NCBI GenBank assembly: GCA_900078405.1
Contig: FLTS01000001.1
Location: 1,512,626 to 1,576,625, forward strand
Reading direction: 5' to 3'
Origin: an uncultured Stenotrophomonas sp.
Lineage (GTDB): Bacteria; Pseudomonadota; Gammaproteobacteria; Xanthomonadales; Xanthomonadaceae
DNA: 64,000 nucleotides
The notes under the pieces were generated by a model. That model did no database searches and had not been told where the DNA came from. It saw nothing but the letters and a program-made list of their open reading frames with translations. This document shows positions 44,191 to 54,882 of the stretch, piece by piece. A program made the position numbers and the translations under genes. Numbering within the stretch: position 1 is the first letter of the stretch; each line of letters opens with the position of its first letter.

Positions 44191-44250
44191 GCGGGGCTTG
44201 TCCCGCTTGTGGCTTCACCGGGAAAGCGCCGTGTGGGACAAGCCCCACGC
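44191..44250. repeat. GCGGGGCTTGTCCC inverted repeat
   Basis: Arms at 44191-44206 and 44233-44250 (GCGGGGCTTGTCCCGC against GTGGGACAAGCCCCACGC) with a 26-base loop. Lies immediately next to the GTCGGGG repeat, so the tonB/amidohydrolase convergent gap is almost entirely palindromic DNA. Confidence 0.75.
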
Positions 44251-44308
44251 CTACAAGTGCACTCGGCAGTTGCCGATAGCCGCATCGCACACGCAGCGTA
44301 CTCCACGC

Positions 44309-45994
44309 TCAGTCGGCGTGGGAATCGGCCTCGTACACCGCCTCGCCATCGACCCACGTCGAGAGCACCTTCAATTCGTCCAGGCGCATGTCGCCATCCA
44401 GCGGATCGCGGTCGAAGACGACGAAATCCGCGCGCAGGCCGGGTTGCAGGCGGCCGACCTCGGCCTCGTCGTGGCCGGCCCACGCCGCATCGCTGGTGAA
44501 ACCACGCAATGCTTCGGCCGCGCTCAGCCGCTGTTCCGGCTGCCAACCGCCCGGCGGCTGGCCGTCGCGGTCCTGCCGCGTCACCGCCGCGTACAGGCCC
44601 AGGCGCGGATCGACCCGTTCGACCGGGAAATCCGATCCCAGCGCCAGGTGCGCGCCACTGTGCAAATAGCGTTGCCACGCATAGGCACCCTTGATCCGCT
44701 CCGGGCCGACGCGCTGTTCGGCCCAGCCCATGTCCGAGGTGGCGTGGGTCGGCTGCATCGAGGCGACGACGCCCAGCGCGGCGAAGCGCGGAATGTCCTC
44801 CAGCGTCACCACCTGCGCATGCTCCACGCGCCAACGATGGTCGCGGTCCTTGTCCGCACCCAGCACGCGCTCGTAGGTATCGAGCACGATGCGGTTGCCG
44901 CGGTCGCCGATGGCGTGGGTCGCCACCTGCAACCTGCAATCGGCGGCCTTGCGCACGGCCACGTCGTAGTCCTGCGGCGAGGTGACCAGCAGGCCGCGGT
45001 TGTGCGGGTCGTCGCTGTAGTCGGCCAGCATCGCCGCGCCGCGGCTGCCCAGCGCACCGTCCATGAACAGTTTGACCCCGCGCATCTGCAGGCGCCCGCC
45101 CGGATGACGGTACGGGCCATCCGCGCACAGGTCGTCCAGCGCGGCGCGGTTGCCATCGGCATAGGCATCGATGCGCAGCGGCAGCCTGCCCTGGTCGGCC
45201 AGTTGCTTCATCAGCGCCAGGTCTTCACGCGACACGCCCATGTCGTGCACGCCGGTAAGGCCGTTGCGCACCGCTTCGTGCAATGCGGCCAGCAGGCGTT
45301 TCTCGCGCGCGGCCGCATCCGGCGACGGAATATGGGCGCTCACCAGCCCGGCGGCGTTGTCCACCAGCACGCCGGTCGCATTGCCGGCGGCATCGCGCAC
45401 GATGCGTCCGCCCTGTGGTTGCCAGTCGCCCGCCAGCGGTTTTCCGGCCGCCTGCTCGGCGATGCGCAGCGCGGCGCTGTTGACCCAGCCGGCATGGCCG
45501 TCGATGCGGTCCAGGTACACCGGGCGCTCCGGGAAGGCCGCGTCCAGATCCGCGATGGAGGGAAAACCGGTGCCGTCCTCCCAGTGGTTCTGGTCCCAGC
45601 CACTGCCAAGCAGCCATTCGCCCGGCGCCAACGTCAGCTCGAATGCGCGCAGACGCCGCACCACTTCGGCGTGGCTGCGCGCCCCGGTCAGGTCGGCCTG
45701 CGCCAGCGCGTTGCCCAGGTAGACCAGATGCGCATGCGCGTCGATCAGGCCCGGCACCACGGTGACAGCACCGGCATCGATGCGCGGCGCCTGCGGATAC
45801 TCCCGCAACAGCACTTCGCGCTGGCCCACCGCCAGCAGGCGGCCGTCGTCGCTGTCCCATGCCAACGCGGTGGCCAGCGGCTGCTGCGGGTCGCCGGTGC
45901 GGATGGTGTCGGCAACCAGCACGCGCACTTCGGCATTGGCCGGCAATGCGTGCAGGCACGGAAGCAACAGGGCAAGACAGGCGATGCGGCGCAT
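44309..45994 (-). CDS. exported amidohydrolase (YtcJ-like, amidohydrolase_3)
   Basis: 561 residues of the metal-dependent amidohydrolase superfamily, with a signal peptide ending near 'LHALPANA-E', so it should be periplasmic. Metal-ligand motifs are 'GLIDAHAHLVYLG' (HxH), 'RWRVEHAQVV' (His) and 'ALGSDFPVE' (Asp). 'FMDGALGSRGAAML' is typical of the COG1574 branch. Substrate unknown; such enzymes act on formamides or cyclic amides. The ATG at 45994 is 9 bases after GGGAG; a GTG at 46003 in frame is less well placed. Confidence 0.87.
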   Translation of the reverse strand: MRRIACLALLLPCLHALPANAEVRVLVADTIRTGDPQQPLATALAWDSDDGRLLAVGQREVLLREYPQAPRIDAGAVTVVPGLIDAHAHLVYLGNALAQADLTGARSHAEVVRRLRAFELTLAPGEWLLGSGWDQNHWEDGTGFPSIADLDAAFPERPVYLDRIDGHAGWVNSAALRIAEQAAGKPLAGDWQPQGGRIVRDAAGNATGVLVDNAAGLVSAHIPSPDAAAREKRLLAALHEAVRNGLTGVHDMGVSREDLALMKQLADQGRLPLRIDAYADGNRAALDDLCADGPYRHPGGRLQMRGVKLFMDGALGSRGAAMLADYSDDPHNRGLLVTSPQDYDVAVRKAADCRLQVATHAIGDRGNRIVLDTYERVLGADKDRDHRWRVEHAQVVTLEDIPRFAALGVVASMQPTHATSDMGWAEQRVGPERIKGAYAWQRYLHSGAHLALGSDFPVERVDPRLGLYAAVTRQDRDGQPPGGWQPEQRLSAAEALRGFTSDAAWAGHDEAEVGRLQPGLRADFVVFDRDPLDGDMRLDELKVLSTWVDGEAVYEADSHAD

Positions 45995-46358
45995 GCAGGG
46001 CACTCCCGGGCTGAGGTGCGGCGACTATGCCGCCATCGGCCGGGAGGTGACAAACCCGATCGATGCGAGCGAGGCGCGCAACAGCCGCCGGCAGCTTGTG
46101 CATTGCAGCGCCCGGACACCTGCGAAAGCCGGCTCGTCGGCGCCAGTCCGCATCCGCAGCGAAGTGCCCGTACATGCGGGAAAACCCGGCATTTTCCGCA
46201 TGCCGCGCGCATCCACATGCCGCATGGCAGTCGATGGAAGCGATTTTGACGGGCTTTTTGTGCGATTCCCTATTGGCGATGCCCGGCGCATGCCCTACAT
46301 TTCGCTAGCCGACGGGGTCGGCACGACCAACAACCAACCGTTCACGGAACAGGAAATC
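45995..46358. promoter_or_regulatory. 364-bp divergent region of the amidohydrolase and HU-like genes
   Basis: No gene is seen. For the plus-strand HU-like gene, a TTGACG -35-like word lies at 46246-46251, with weak -10 candidates CCTATT/TATTGG at 46269-46276; a second pair, TTGGCG at 46273-46278 and TACATT at 46296-46301 (17-base spacing), also fits. The leader then runs to ACAGGAAATC before the ATG at 46359. Confidence 0.4.
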
Positions 46359-46757
46359 ATGGCAAAGACCGCTAAGAAGGCTGCCCCGAAGAAGGCAGTG
46401 AAGAAAGTTGCACCGAAGGCTGCCGCCAAGCCGGCCGCTCCCAAGCCGATCAAGGAAGCCCTGACCAAGTCCGGTCTGGTCGCCCACCTGGCCGAAGCGA
46501 CCAGCGTCGCCGCCAAGGACGTCCGCGCCGTGCTGGCCGCGCTGGAAGGCGCCGTTTCCGCATCGGTCCACAAGAAGGGCGCGGGCAGCTTCACCCTGCC
46601 GGGCCTGCTGAAGATCAGCACCGTGCACGTGCCGGCCAAGCCGAAGCGCAAGGGCATCAACCCGTTCACCAAGGAAGAACAGGTGTTCGCTGCCAAGCCG
46701 GCCACCACCAAGATCAAGGTCCGCCCGCTGAAGAAGCTCAAGGACGCCGCGCTCTGA
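46359..46757 (+). CDS. HU/IHF family DNA-binding protein with lysine-alanine N-terminal tail
   Basis: 132 residues. The first about 35 are a basic tail ('MAKTAKKAAPKKAVKKVAPK', then AAAKPAAPKP) resembling histone H1 and the AlgP-like protein at 22211-22732. The remainder is an HU fold: 'LTKSGLVAHLAEATSVAAKD', 'VHKKGAGSFTLPGLLKISTV', 'AKPKRKGINPFTKEE' (DNA-binding arm) and a basic C-terminus. The arm carries 'GINPFT', where HU has RNPxT. It should bend or wrap DNA as a nucleoid protein. It is monocistronic, with a strong terminator. Confidence 0.92.
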   Translation: MAKTAKKAAPKKAVKKVAPKAAAKPAAPKPIKEALTKSGLVAHLAEATSVAAKDVRAVLAALEGAVSASVHKKGAGSFTLPGLLKISTVHVPAKPKRKGINPFTKEEQVFAAKPATTKIKVRPLKKLKDAAL

Positions 46758-46785
46758 CAACGCGCGCGCCTTTCAGGCGAACCGG

Positions 46786-46816
46786 ACGGGACGGCATTGC
46801 CGTCCCGTTTGTTTTT
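46786..46816 (+). terminator. intrinsic terminator of the HU-like gene
   Basis: Perfect 10-bp stem ACGGGACGGC / GCCGTCCCGT with an ATT loop and TTGTTTTT. Confidence 0.93.
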
Positions 46817-46974
46817 GTCCCGACGGTCACGGCCGCGTGGCGCCCCCGCAACGCACCTGTCTGTTCCAGGGACGACGCCCTTTCCACACTGGAACACAGC
46901 GTCATGGCCGGGACCTCGCCGTCGCCATGCCGGCGGCCTATGGTGGCCCTCAGGCAATCTCCCCCGTCACCACC

Positions 46975-47274
46975 ATGTCCAATCCGCACCGCTACCGCAT
47001 CACCGTCACCCCCATCGAGGCCGATGGCCTGCCCTGCACCGGCCGCTGCACCATCGAGTTCGAGCAGCGCAGCCCGCGCAACTGGATGCGCGAACTGGAA
47101 GGCATGCAGCGCCAGCTGTCCTGCAACGAGGCCGCCAGCGCGGTGGTTGCCGCCGGCCTGCTGGAAACGCTGGCGGCATCGGCGCGCAACGACGCCCACC
47201 TGCTGGCGGCGCTGCAACCGGAACTGGGCGGACTGCTCACCAAACTGCAGGCATTGCGCGACGTGCAGCAATGA
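46975..47274 (+). CDS. DUF3861 family protein
   Basis: 99-residue small cytoplasmic protein that fits the DUF3861 pattern: a beta-rich start 'HRYRITVTPIEADGLPC' with 'CTIEFEQRSPRNW', then helices 'AASAVVAAGLLETLAA' and the ending 'LLAALQPELGGLLTKLQALR'. Function unknown. The ATG at 46975 is chosen because family members begin 'KxxRYRxTV'; the frame to 46837 adds an unrelated tail. It follows the HU-like gene after a terminator, so it probably has its own promoter. Confidence 0.75.
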   Translation: MSNPHRYRITVTPIEADGLPCTGRCTIEFEQRSPRNWMRELEGMQRQLSCNEAASAVVAAGLLETLAASARNDAHLLAALQPELGGLLTKLQALRDVQQ

Positions 47275-47358
47275 ACGCCATGCCGGCGGCGCACGGCTAA
47301 CCGGGCGTTCACCGTTTGCGGTTATCGTGCGAGCCATCGCCACCACCGCCCACGACCG

Positions 47359-47946
47359 ATGAACTTCCGCACCCTGCTGTTGCCCGCCGCGGCCTGCCTC
47401 GTCCTTGCCGCCACCGCCCACGCCGCACCGCAGGTCAAGGGCAGGCAGCTCACCGTGGAAGCGGCCGACGTGCAGCAATACCTGGACGGCAGCTTCCCGC
47501 GCTCGCAGAAGGCATTGGGCGGCCTGCTCGCGCTGACGGTCAGCCAACCCCACCTCACCTTGCCGGCCGGCAACCGCCTGAACCTGCAGTTCGACCTGGC
47601 GATGGCCGCCGCCGGCAGCGCATCGATGCCGGTGGGCAGCGTGGGCCTGAGCAGCAGCCTGCGCTACGACGCCGCCACGCGCGGCTTCCACCTCGAACAG
47701 CCCACCATCGACACCTTCAAGCCGGCAATGGCCGGCGGCGACCTCGACGCCGGCACCCGCAGCCTGCTCAACACGTGGCTGGCCGACTACGCGCGCCGCG
47801 AGCCGATCTACCGCATCGACCCGGCCATCGCCCGGATCATGGATACCCTGCAGGTGCAGTCGGTGGGCATCGAGAACGGCCGCATCGCGGTGGATTTCAA
47901 CCGGAACCTCGGCAATCTGCTGCCACAGGGATTGCTGGGTAATTGA
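47359..47946 (+). CDS. DUF1439 (YceB-like) exported protein
   Basis: 195 residues with a Sec signal peptide ('FRTLLLPAAACLVLAATAHA', cleaved near AHA-A). Unlike E. coli YceB it lacks a lipobox cysteine at the cleavage site (a Cys is present earlier in the helix, 'AACLVLAA', so lipidation cannot be fully excluded). The body fits DUF1439: 'LTVEAADVQQYLDGSFPRSQ', 'SLLNTWLADYARREPIYRID', 'GIENGRIAVDFNR'. It probably binds a hydrophobic ligand in the periplasm; no role is established. Confidence 0.8.
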   Translation: MNFRTLLLPAAACLVLAATAHAAPQVKGRQLTVEAADVQQYLDGSFPRSQKALGGLLALTVSQPHLTLPAGNRLNLQFDLAMAAAGSASMPVGSVGLSSSLRYDAATRGFHLEQPTIDTFKPAMAGGDLDAGTRSLLNTWLADYARREPIYRIDPAIARIMDTLQVQSVGIENGRIAVDFNRNLGNLLPQGLLGN

Positions 47947-47947
47947 G

Positions 47948-47984
47948 GTTGCGTACCGGGCAAGCCCGGCACCTACGGCTGCGC
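47948..47984. repeat. GTAGGTGCCGGGCTTGCCCG palindrome
   Basis: Short stem-loop (CCGGGCAAGCCCGG core) between the convergent DUF1439 and SET genes; related in wording to the 30236-30300 element. Confidence 0.6.
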
Positions 47985-47991
47985 GAGAATT

Positions 47992-48459
47992 TCACCGCTT
48001 CGGCTGCAGCATCGTCCCGGTGCACCTGCGCGAACCGCAGCGGCATTCCCATATCTTCTTCAAGCGCGGCGTGTGCCGCTCGGCCAGGGTGATTCCGTAG
48101 TTGTAGGTCAGCTCCTCGCCCGGCTTGATGTCGCGGATCGCCTCGATGAACACCTTGTCGGCGGTGCGGTCCGCGCCCTCGGCCTCGGCGATCACCGCCT
48201 CGCAGTTCGGCTCGCAGCTGTGGTTGATCCAGCGTGCGTCATTGCCCTTGTGGTTGGCGTCGATGACGTAGTCGTCGTTCAGGGTGAACAGGAAGGTATG
48301 GCCGCTTTCCACGTCGCCGGCGTCGTCGGCATCCACCTCGGCATGGGTGCGGCGCAGGCCCCTGTACTCGATCACCCGCTCGCCCTTGCGCAGGGGAGCC
48401 AGCGCAAACACGCCGTTGCCGTGGATGGTGGATTTGCGCGCCTGGATCTTCTTGGGCAT
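47992..48459 (-). CDS. SET-domain protein lysine methyltransferase
   Basis: 155 residues forming almost only a SET domain plus post-SET cysteines. Seen: 'IHGNGVFALAPLRKGERVIE', the SAM-site 'WINHSCEPNCEAV' (NHS/C), the catalytic 'EELTYNYG', and the zinc cluster 'CRCGSRRCTG' which with the Cys of 'CEPNC' would bind Zn. This is the eukaryotic-type arrangement, present in some bacteria. The ATG at 48459 precedes 'PKKIQARKSTIHG', the natural start. The target is unknown; known bacterial SET enzymes modify histones or histone-like proteins. Confidence 0.92.
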   Translation of the reverse strand: MPKKIQARKSTIHGNGVFALAPLRKGERVIEYRGLRRTHAEVDADDAGDVESGHTFLFTLNDDYVIDANHKGNDARWINHSCEPNCEAVIAEAEGADRTADKVFIEAIRDIKPGEELTYNYGITLAERHTPRLKKIWECRCGSRRCTGTMLQPKR

Positions 48460-48575
48460 GGGGACGACCGTGAACGATGGGAACGGCGATTCTCGCGCAG
48501 GAACGCGCCGCATCCCAAGCCCGGCGCCATCCGAGGCCGCCTTGACCTGGGTCAACCGGCCGGCATTGCCCGGGT

Positions 48576-48604
48576 TTGAGGCGCCGGCGGCAAAAGAGTA
48601 CAAT
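48576..48604 (+). promoter_or_regulatory. probable sigma-70 promoter of the suf operon
   Basis: TTGAGG at 48576-48581, 17-base spacer, TACAAT at 48599-48604, then 31 bases to the ATG of the Rrf2 regulator. Good -10, fair -35. An Rrf2-type autoregulatory operator would be expected to overlap it, but I cannot assign one. Confidence 0.6.
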
Positions 48605-48635
48605 TTCGGTCCACATTGAATTCCCCCGCCCAGCG

Positions 48636-49082
48636 ATGCTCCGCGTCACCAAGCTCACCGATTACGCCACCGTCGTGCTGACCGTGCTCGCCGCACGGCC
48701 GGGCGAAGTGCTGAGCGCGACCGAACTGGCCGAGGCCGCCGGGCTGGAGCCGCCCACCGTCAGCAAGCTGCTCAAGCCGCTGGCGCAGGCCGGGCTGGTG
48801 GAAGGCCTGCGCGGCGTGCGCGGCGGCTACCGCCTGGCCCGCCCCGCCACCGACATCAGCCTGATCGAGATCGTCGAGGCGATGGAAGGCCCGCTGGCGA
48901 TCACCGAATGCAGCCACGACCACAGCCAGTGCGGCATCGCCGACCAGTGCGGCGTGCGTTCGAACTGGCGCCTGATCAACGACGTGCTGGCCGAAGCGCT
49001 GCGCGGCGTCACCCTGGCGCAGATGCTGCACCCCTTGCCCATTGCCGACCGACGACGGATCACCGTCGCCGTCGTTTCCTGA
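48636..49082 (+). CDS. Rrf2 family suf operon regulator
   Basis: 148-residue transcription factor of the SUF-associated Rrf2 type. An N-terminal winged helix ('LRVTKLTDYATVVLTVLA', 'SATELAEAAGLEPPTVSKLL', wing 'GLRGVRGGYRLARPATDI') is followed by three cysteines ('TECSHDHSQCGIADQCGV') that can hold a [2Fe-2S] cluster as in IscR. It is the first gene of the suf operon, so cluster supply probably feeds back on its own transcription. sufB starts 21 bases downstream. Confidence 0.93.
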   Translation: MLRVTKLTDYATVVLTVLAARPGEVLSATELAEAAGLEPPTVSKLLKPLAQAGLVEGLRGVRGGYRLARPATDISLIEIVEAMEGPLAITECSHDHSQCGIADQCGVRSNWRLINDVLAEALRGVTLAQMLHPLPIADRRRITVAVVS

Positions 49083-49103
49083 ATCACCGTAGGCAGCCCC
49101 CAC

Positions 49104-50575
<1,472 letters not shown>

Positions 50576-50579
<4 letters not shown>

Positions 50580-50983
50580 GTCGCTTCGTGCTCCTGTCGG
50601 CTCCACTCCTGCTGGGACTGGCATTGCCATCGCTGGCACAGCAGCCAGCCTGCAACGTCGATGGCTCGCAACTGGAAATGAACCAGTGCGCGTTCGAAGA
50701 CCTGGGCAGGGCCGATGCCGAATTGAACACCGCCTACAAGCAGATCCTGGGCTCCATGAAGGGCCAGCCCGTCGCCGCGGAGCGTCTCAAGACTGCGCAA
50801 CGGCTGTGGGTGCAGTTGCGCGACGCGGACCTGGCGGCGCAGTTCCCGCTGGCCGAGGGCCAGAGCGCGCAAGTCGAATACGGCTCGATCTACCTGCTGG
50901 AGTACGCCACCGCCCAGGCCGAGCTCACCCGCCAGCGCACCGCCTATCTGCGCGCGCACTTCCTCGCGGACGTTTCCCGCTGA
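50576..50983 (+). CDS. DUF1311/LprI-like exported protein inside the suf operon
   Basis: 135 residues with a signal peptide ('[20 protein letters not shown]') and the DUF1311 pattern: '[20 protein letters not shown]' followed by [13 protein letters not shown], then a helical rest. The two cysteines likely form a disulfide. LprI-type proteins include periplasmic lysozyme inhibitors. Its start overlaps the sufB stop (ATGA), so it is translated from the suf message, yet the product should be periplasmic. sufC begins 40 bases after its stop. Confidence 0.82.
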
Positions 50984-51023
50984 ACTGCACGCCTGCCCCT
51001 ATATGAACAAGACGATTACCCAC

Positions 51024-51787
<764 letters not shown>

Positions 51788-51788
<1 letters not shown>

Positions 51789-53047
51789 TGAGCGCGCTCC
51801 TGCAATCACTGGCCAGCGCCTTCTGCGGCAGCGACGAGCGCCGCGAGGTGCTCGATGCCGCGCTGCATGCCGGCCTGCCCGCCGCGCGCAACGAAGCGTG
51901 GAAATACACCTCGCTGCGCCAGCTCGAACGCCGCAGCTTCAGCCCGGCGCCGCTGCAGGCCCCGGCCATCGACGCCGCGCTGCTGGCCGGCATCCCCGCA
52001 CCGCGGCTGGTGTTCGTCAACGGCCGCCCCAGCGACGCGCACAGCGACCTGTCCGGGCTGGACGCCGGCGTGCGCGTGCGCACGCTGTCGGCGGTGCAGC
52101 GCGACGAGCCGGAGGCCGCGCGTTTCCTGCAGCGCCGCTTCGACCGCGCCGAGGAAGTCTTCGCCCAGCTCAACGCCGCGCTCGCCGACGAAGGCGTGCT
52201 GGTGCAGGTGGCGGCCGATGCCATCGCCGCGACGCCGCTGCACCTGGTGTTCGTGGGCTGCGGCGACGGCACCGACCGCGCGTGGCACCACCGCCACCTG
52301 CTCGACCTGCAGCCCGGTGCGTCGCTGAAGCTGGTCGAACACCACCTGCAGGGCAGCGACAACGCCAACTTCGACAACACGCTGGTGCACGTACAGCTCG
52401 CGCAGGGCGCGCAGCTCGCCCACGCCCGCGTACAGGCCGATGGCGCACGCGCGACCTCGCTGCTGCGCACCGACGCGGTGCTGGAGCGCGATGCCCGCTA
52501 CAGCCGCGTCGACCTGGAACTGGGCGCGGCGCTGAGCCGCCACGAGCTGAACGTGCGGCTGCAAGGCGACAACGCCCGGCTCACCGCCAACGGCGTGTTG
52601 CTCGGCAACGGCCGCCGCCACATCGATACCCGGCTGGGCATCGAGCACGTCGCCCGCGACACCGCCGCCGAACTGCTGTGGCGCGGCGTGGCCGCCGGCC
52701 GCAGCCGCGTGGTTTTCCACGGCGGCATCCACATCCGCGAGGGCGCCGACGGCACCGACGCCAACCTGTCCAACAAGAACCTGCTGCTGTCGGCCGACGC
52801 CGAGATCGACACCCAGCCGACGCTGGTGATCGACGCCGACGAGGTCAAGGCCGCGCACGGCGCCACCGTCGGCCAACTCGACGCCAACGCGCTGTTCTAC
52901 CTGCGCTCGCGCGGCCTGCCGGCCGAACAGGCGCGGGCGATGCTCAGCGCCGCGTTCTGCCACGAGCCGCTGGCCGTGGCCGACGCCCTCGGCGACACCC
53001 TGGCCCGCCACCTCGACCACGCGCTGCAACAGGTGGGCATGGCATGA
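51788..53047 (+). CDS. sufD: Fe-S cluster assembly protein SufD
   Basis: 419-residue partner of SufB, forming the SufBC2D scaffold. N-terminal helical region ('AARNEAWKYTSLRQLERRSF') and a right-handed beta-helix with 'HHLQGSDNANFDNTLVHVQL', 'LGNGRRHIDTRLGIEHVARD' and 'ATVGQLDANALFYLRSRGLP'. The late His and the 'FYLRSRGL' block correspond to the segment lining the cluster site. It overlaps sufS by 4 bases (ATGA). Confidence 0.96.
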
Positions 53048-54300
53048 ACCTTTCCTCCCCGCTTCCACTCCAGGCCACGGACGCCGCGCCCGACTGGGCC
53101 CGCGTGCGCGTCGACTTCCCGCTGCTGATGCGCGAAGTGCACGGCAAGCCGCTGGTGTATTTCGACAACGCCAACACCGCGCAAAAGCCGCTGCCGGTGA
53201 TCGAGGCCACCAGCGCGTTCTACCGCCGCCACAACGCCAACGTCAGCCGCGCCGTGCACGCGCTCGGCACCGAGGCCACCGACGCCTACGAAGGCGCGCG
53301 CGGCAAGCTGGCCCGTTTCCTCAACGTCCGCGCCGACGAACTGGTGCTGTGCAGCGGCACCACCTTCGCCATCAACCTGGTCGCCTATTCGTGGGCGCTG
53401 CCGCGGCTGAAGGCCGGCGACGTGATCCTGGTCTCGCGCATGGAGCACCACGCCAACATCGTGCCGTGGCAACTGGTGGCCCAGCGCACCGGCGCGAGCA
53501 TCCGCGTGGCCGAGATCGCCCCCGACGGCACGCTGGACCTGGACGCGCTGCACGCGGCGATGACCCCCGAGGTGAAGCTGCTGGCGGTGGCGCACGTGTC
53601 CAACGTGCTGGGCACCATCAACCCGGTGCGCGAGATCTGCCGCGAAGCGCGCCGGCGCGGCATCGTCACCGTGGTCGATGGCTCGCAGGCCGCGCCGCAC
53701 CTGCCGCTGGACGTGGCCGCCATCGGCTGCGACTTCTACGCCGTCACCGGCCACAAGATGTGCGGCCCCACCGGCACCGGCGCGCTGTGGGCGCGGCGCG
53801 AGCACCTGCAGGCGATGCCGCCGTTCCTCGGCGGTGGCGAGATGATCAAGGAAGTCAGCTTCGACGGCACCGTGTTCAACGACCCGCCGCACAAGTTCGA
53901 GGCCGGCACCCCGAACATCGCCGGCTTCGTCGGCCTCGGCGTGGCCGTGGACTACCTCGACGCGCTGGGCCGCGAGCACATCGCCGCGCGCGAGCAGGAA
54001 CTGCTGGCGCACTTCACCGAGGAACTGCTGCGCATCGACGGCGTGCGCATCTTCGGCACCGCCGCGCACAAGGCCGCGGTGGTGTCGTTCCAGGTCGAGG
54101 GCGCGCATTCGCACGACCTGGCCACCCTGCTCGACCTGCAGGGCGTGGCGGTACGTTCCGGCCAGCACTGCGCGCACCCGCTGCTGCAGTATTTCGGCGT
54201 GGCCGCTACCTGCCGCGCCTCGCTGGCGTTCTACAACACGCACGCCGAAATCGAGGCCTTCATGGCGGCATTGAAGAAGGTGCGCGCGTTGCTGGGGTGA
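53044..54300 (+). CDS. sufS: cysteine desulfurase SufS
   Basis: PLP enzyme supplying sulfur to the SUF scaffold, 418 residues (group II). The PLP lysine is K238 in 'VTGHKMCGPTG' and the persulfide cysteine is C376 in 'RSGQHCAHPLL'. Other marks: 'VYFDNANTAQKPLPVIEA' (usual text has DxAATTQ, here DNANTAQ) and 'VSRMEHHANIVPWQ'. No sufE or sufU partner lies within the visible operon, so sulfur transfer to SufB probably uses a SufE encoded elsewhere. Confidence 0.96.
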   Translation: MNLSSPLPLQATDAAPDWARVRVDFPLLMREVHGKPLVYFDNANTAQKPLPVIEATSAFYRRHNANVSRAVHALGTEATDAYEGARGKLARFLNVRADELVLCSGTTFAINLVAYSWALPRLKAGDVILVSRMEHHANIVPWQLVAQRTGASIRVAEIAPDGTLDLDALHAAMTPEVKLLAVAHVSNVLGTINPVREICREARRRGIVTVVDGSQAAPHLPLDVAAIGCDFYAVTGHKMCGPTGTGALWARREHLQAMPPFLGGGEMIKEVSFDGTVFNDPPHKFEAGTPNIAGFVGLGVAVDYLDALGREHIAAREQELLAHFTEELLRIDGVRIFGTAAHKAAVVSFQVEGAHSHDLATLLDLQGVAVRSGQHCAHPLLQYFGVAATCRASLAFYNTHAEIEAFMAALKKVRALLG

Positions 54301-54345
54301 TCCCCCTCTGTAGGAGCGAAGTGAGGCGCGGGCTAAACTACCGCC

Positions 54346-54882
54346 ATGACCGACCTCACCTTTCGCGCCGCCACGGCGGACGACGTCCCGGCCCTGATCG
54401 AACTGGTCACCTCCGCCTACCGCGGCGATGCTTCGCGCGTGGGCTGGACCACCGAGGCCGACATCCTCGACGGCGAGCGCATCGATGCCGAAGGCATCCT
54501 GATCCAGCTGCAGCGCCCGCGCAGCGTGATCCTGGTCGCCGAGTGCGATGGCCGCATGCAGGCCTGCTGCCACATCGCCGACGAGAACGGCCACGGCTAT
54601 TTCGGCATGTTCGCGGTCAGTCCCGCGGCGCAGGGTGGCGGCATCGGCAAACGGGTGATGCAGGAGGCCGAACGCCACGTGGCCACGCAGTGGCAGTTGC
54701 CGACGATGCAGATGACGGTGATCGACTGCCGCGACGAGCTGATCGCCTTCTACGAGCGCCGCGGCTATGCCCGCACCGGCATCAAGAAGCCGTTTCCCTA
54801 CGGCGACGAACGCTTCGGCATTCCCAAGCGCGACGACCTGCGCTTCGAGGTGCTGGCAAAGCCGCTGGGAGGCCTCGTATGA
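54346..54882 (+). CDS. GNAT family N-acetyltransferase
   Basis: 178-residue acetyltransferase. 'FRAATADDVPALIELVTSAY' at the start, and the acetyl-CoA loop 'FAVSPAAQGGGIGKRVMQEA' (Q/RxxGxG/A form) near the middle, then 'YERRGYARTGIKKPFPYGDE' at the end. Substrate unknown. The ATG at 54346 starts 45 bases after sufS; the gap contains GTAGGAGCGAAG, a half-site of the palindrome family. It overlaps the next gene by 4 bases, so it travels with the suf unit. Confidence 0.86.
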   Translation: MTDLTFRAATADDVPALIELVTSAYRGDASRVGWTTEADILDGERIDAEGILIQLQRPRSVILVAECDGRMQACCHIADENGHGYFGMFAVSPAAQGGGIGKRVMQEAERHVATQWQLPTMQMTVIDCRDELIAFYERRGYARTGIKKPFPYGDERFGIPKRDDLRFEVLAKPLGGLV

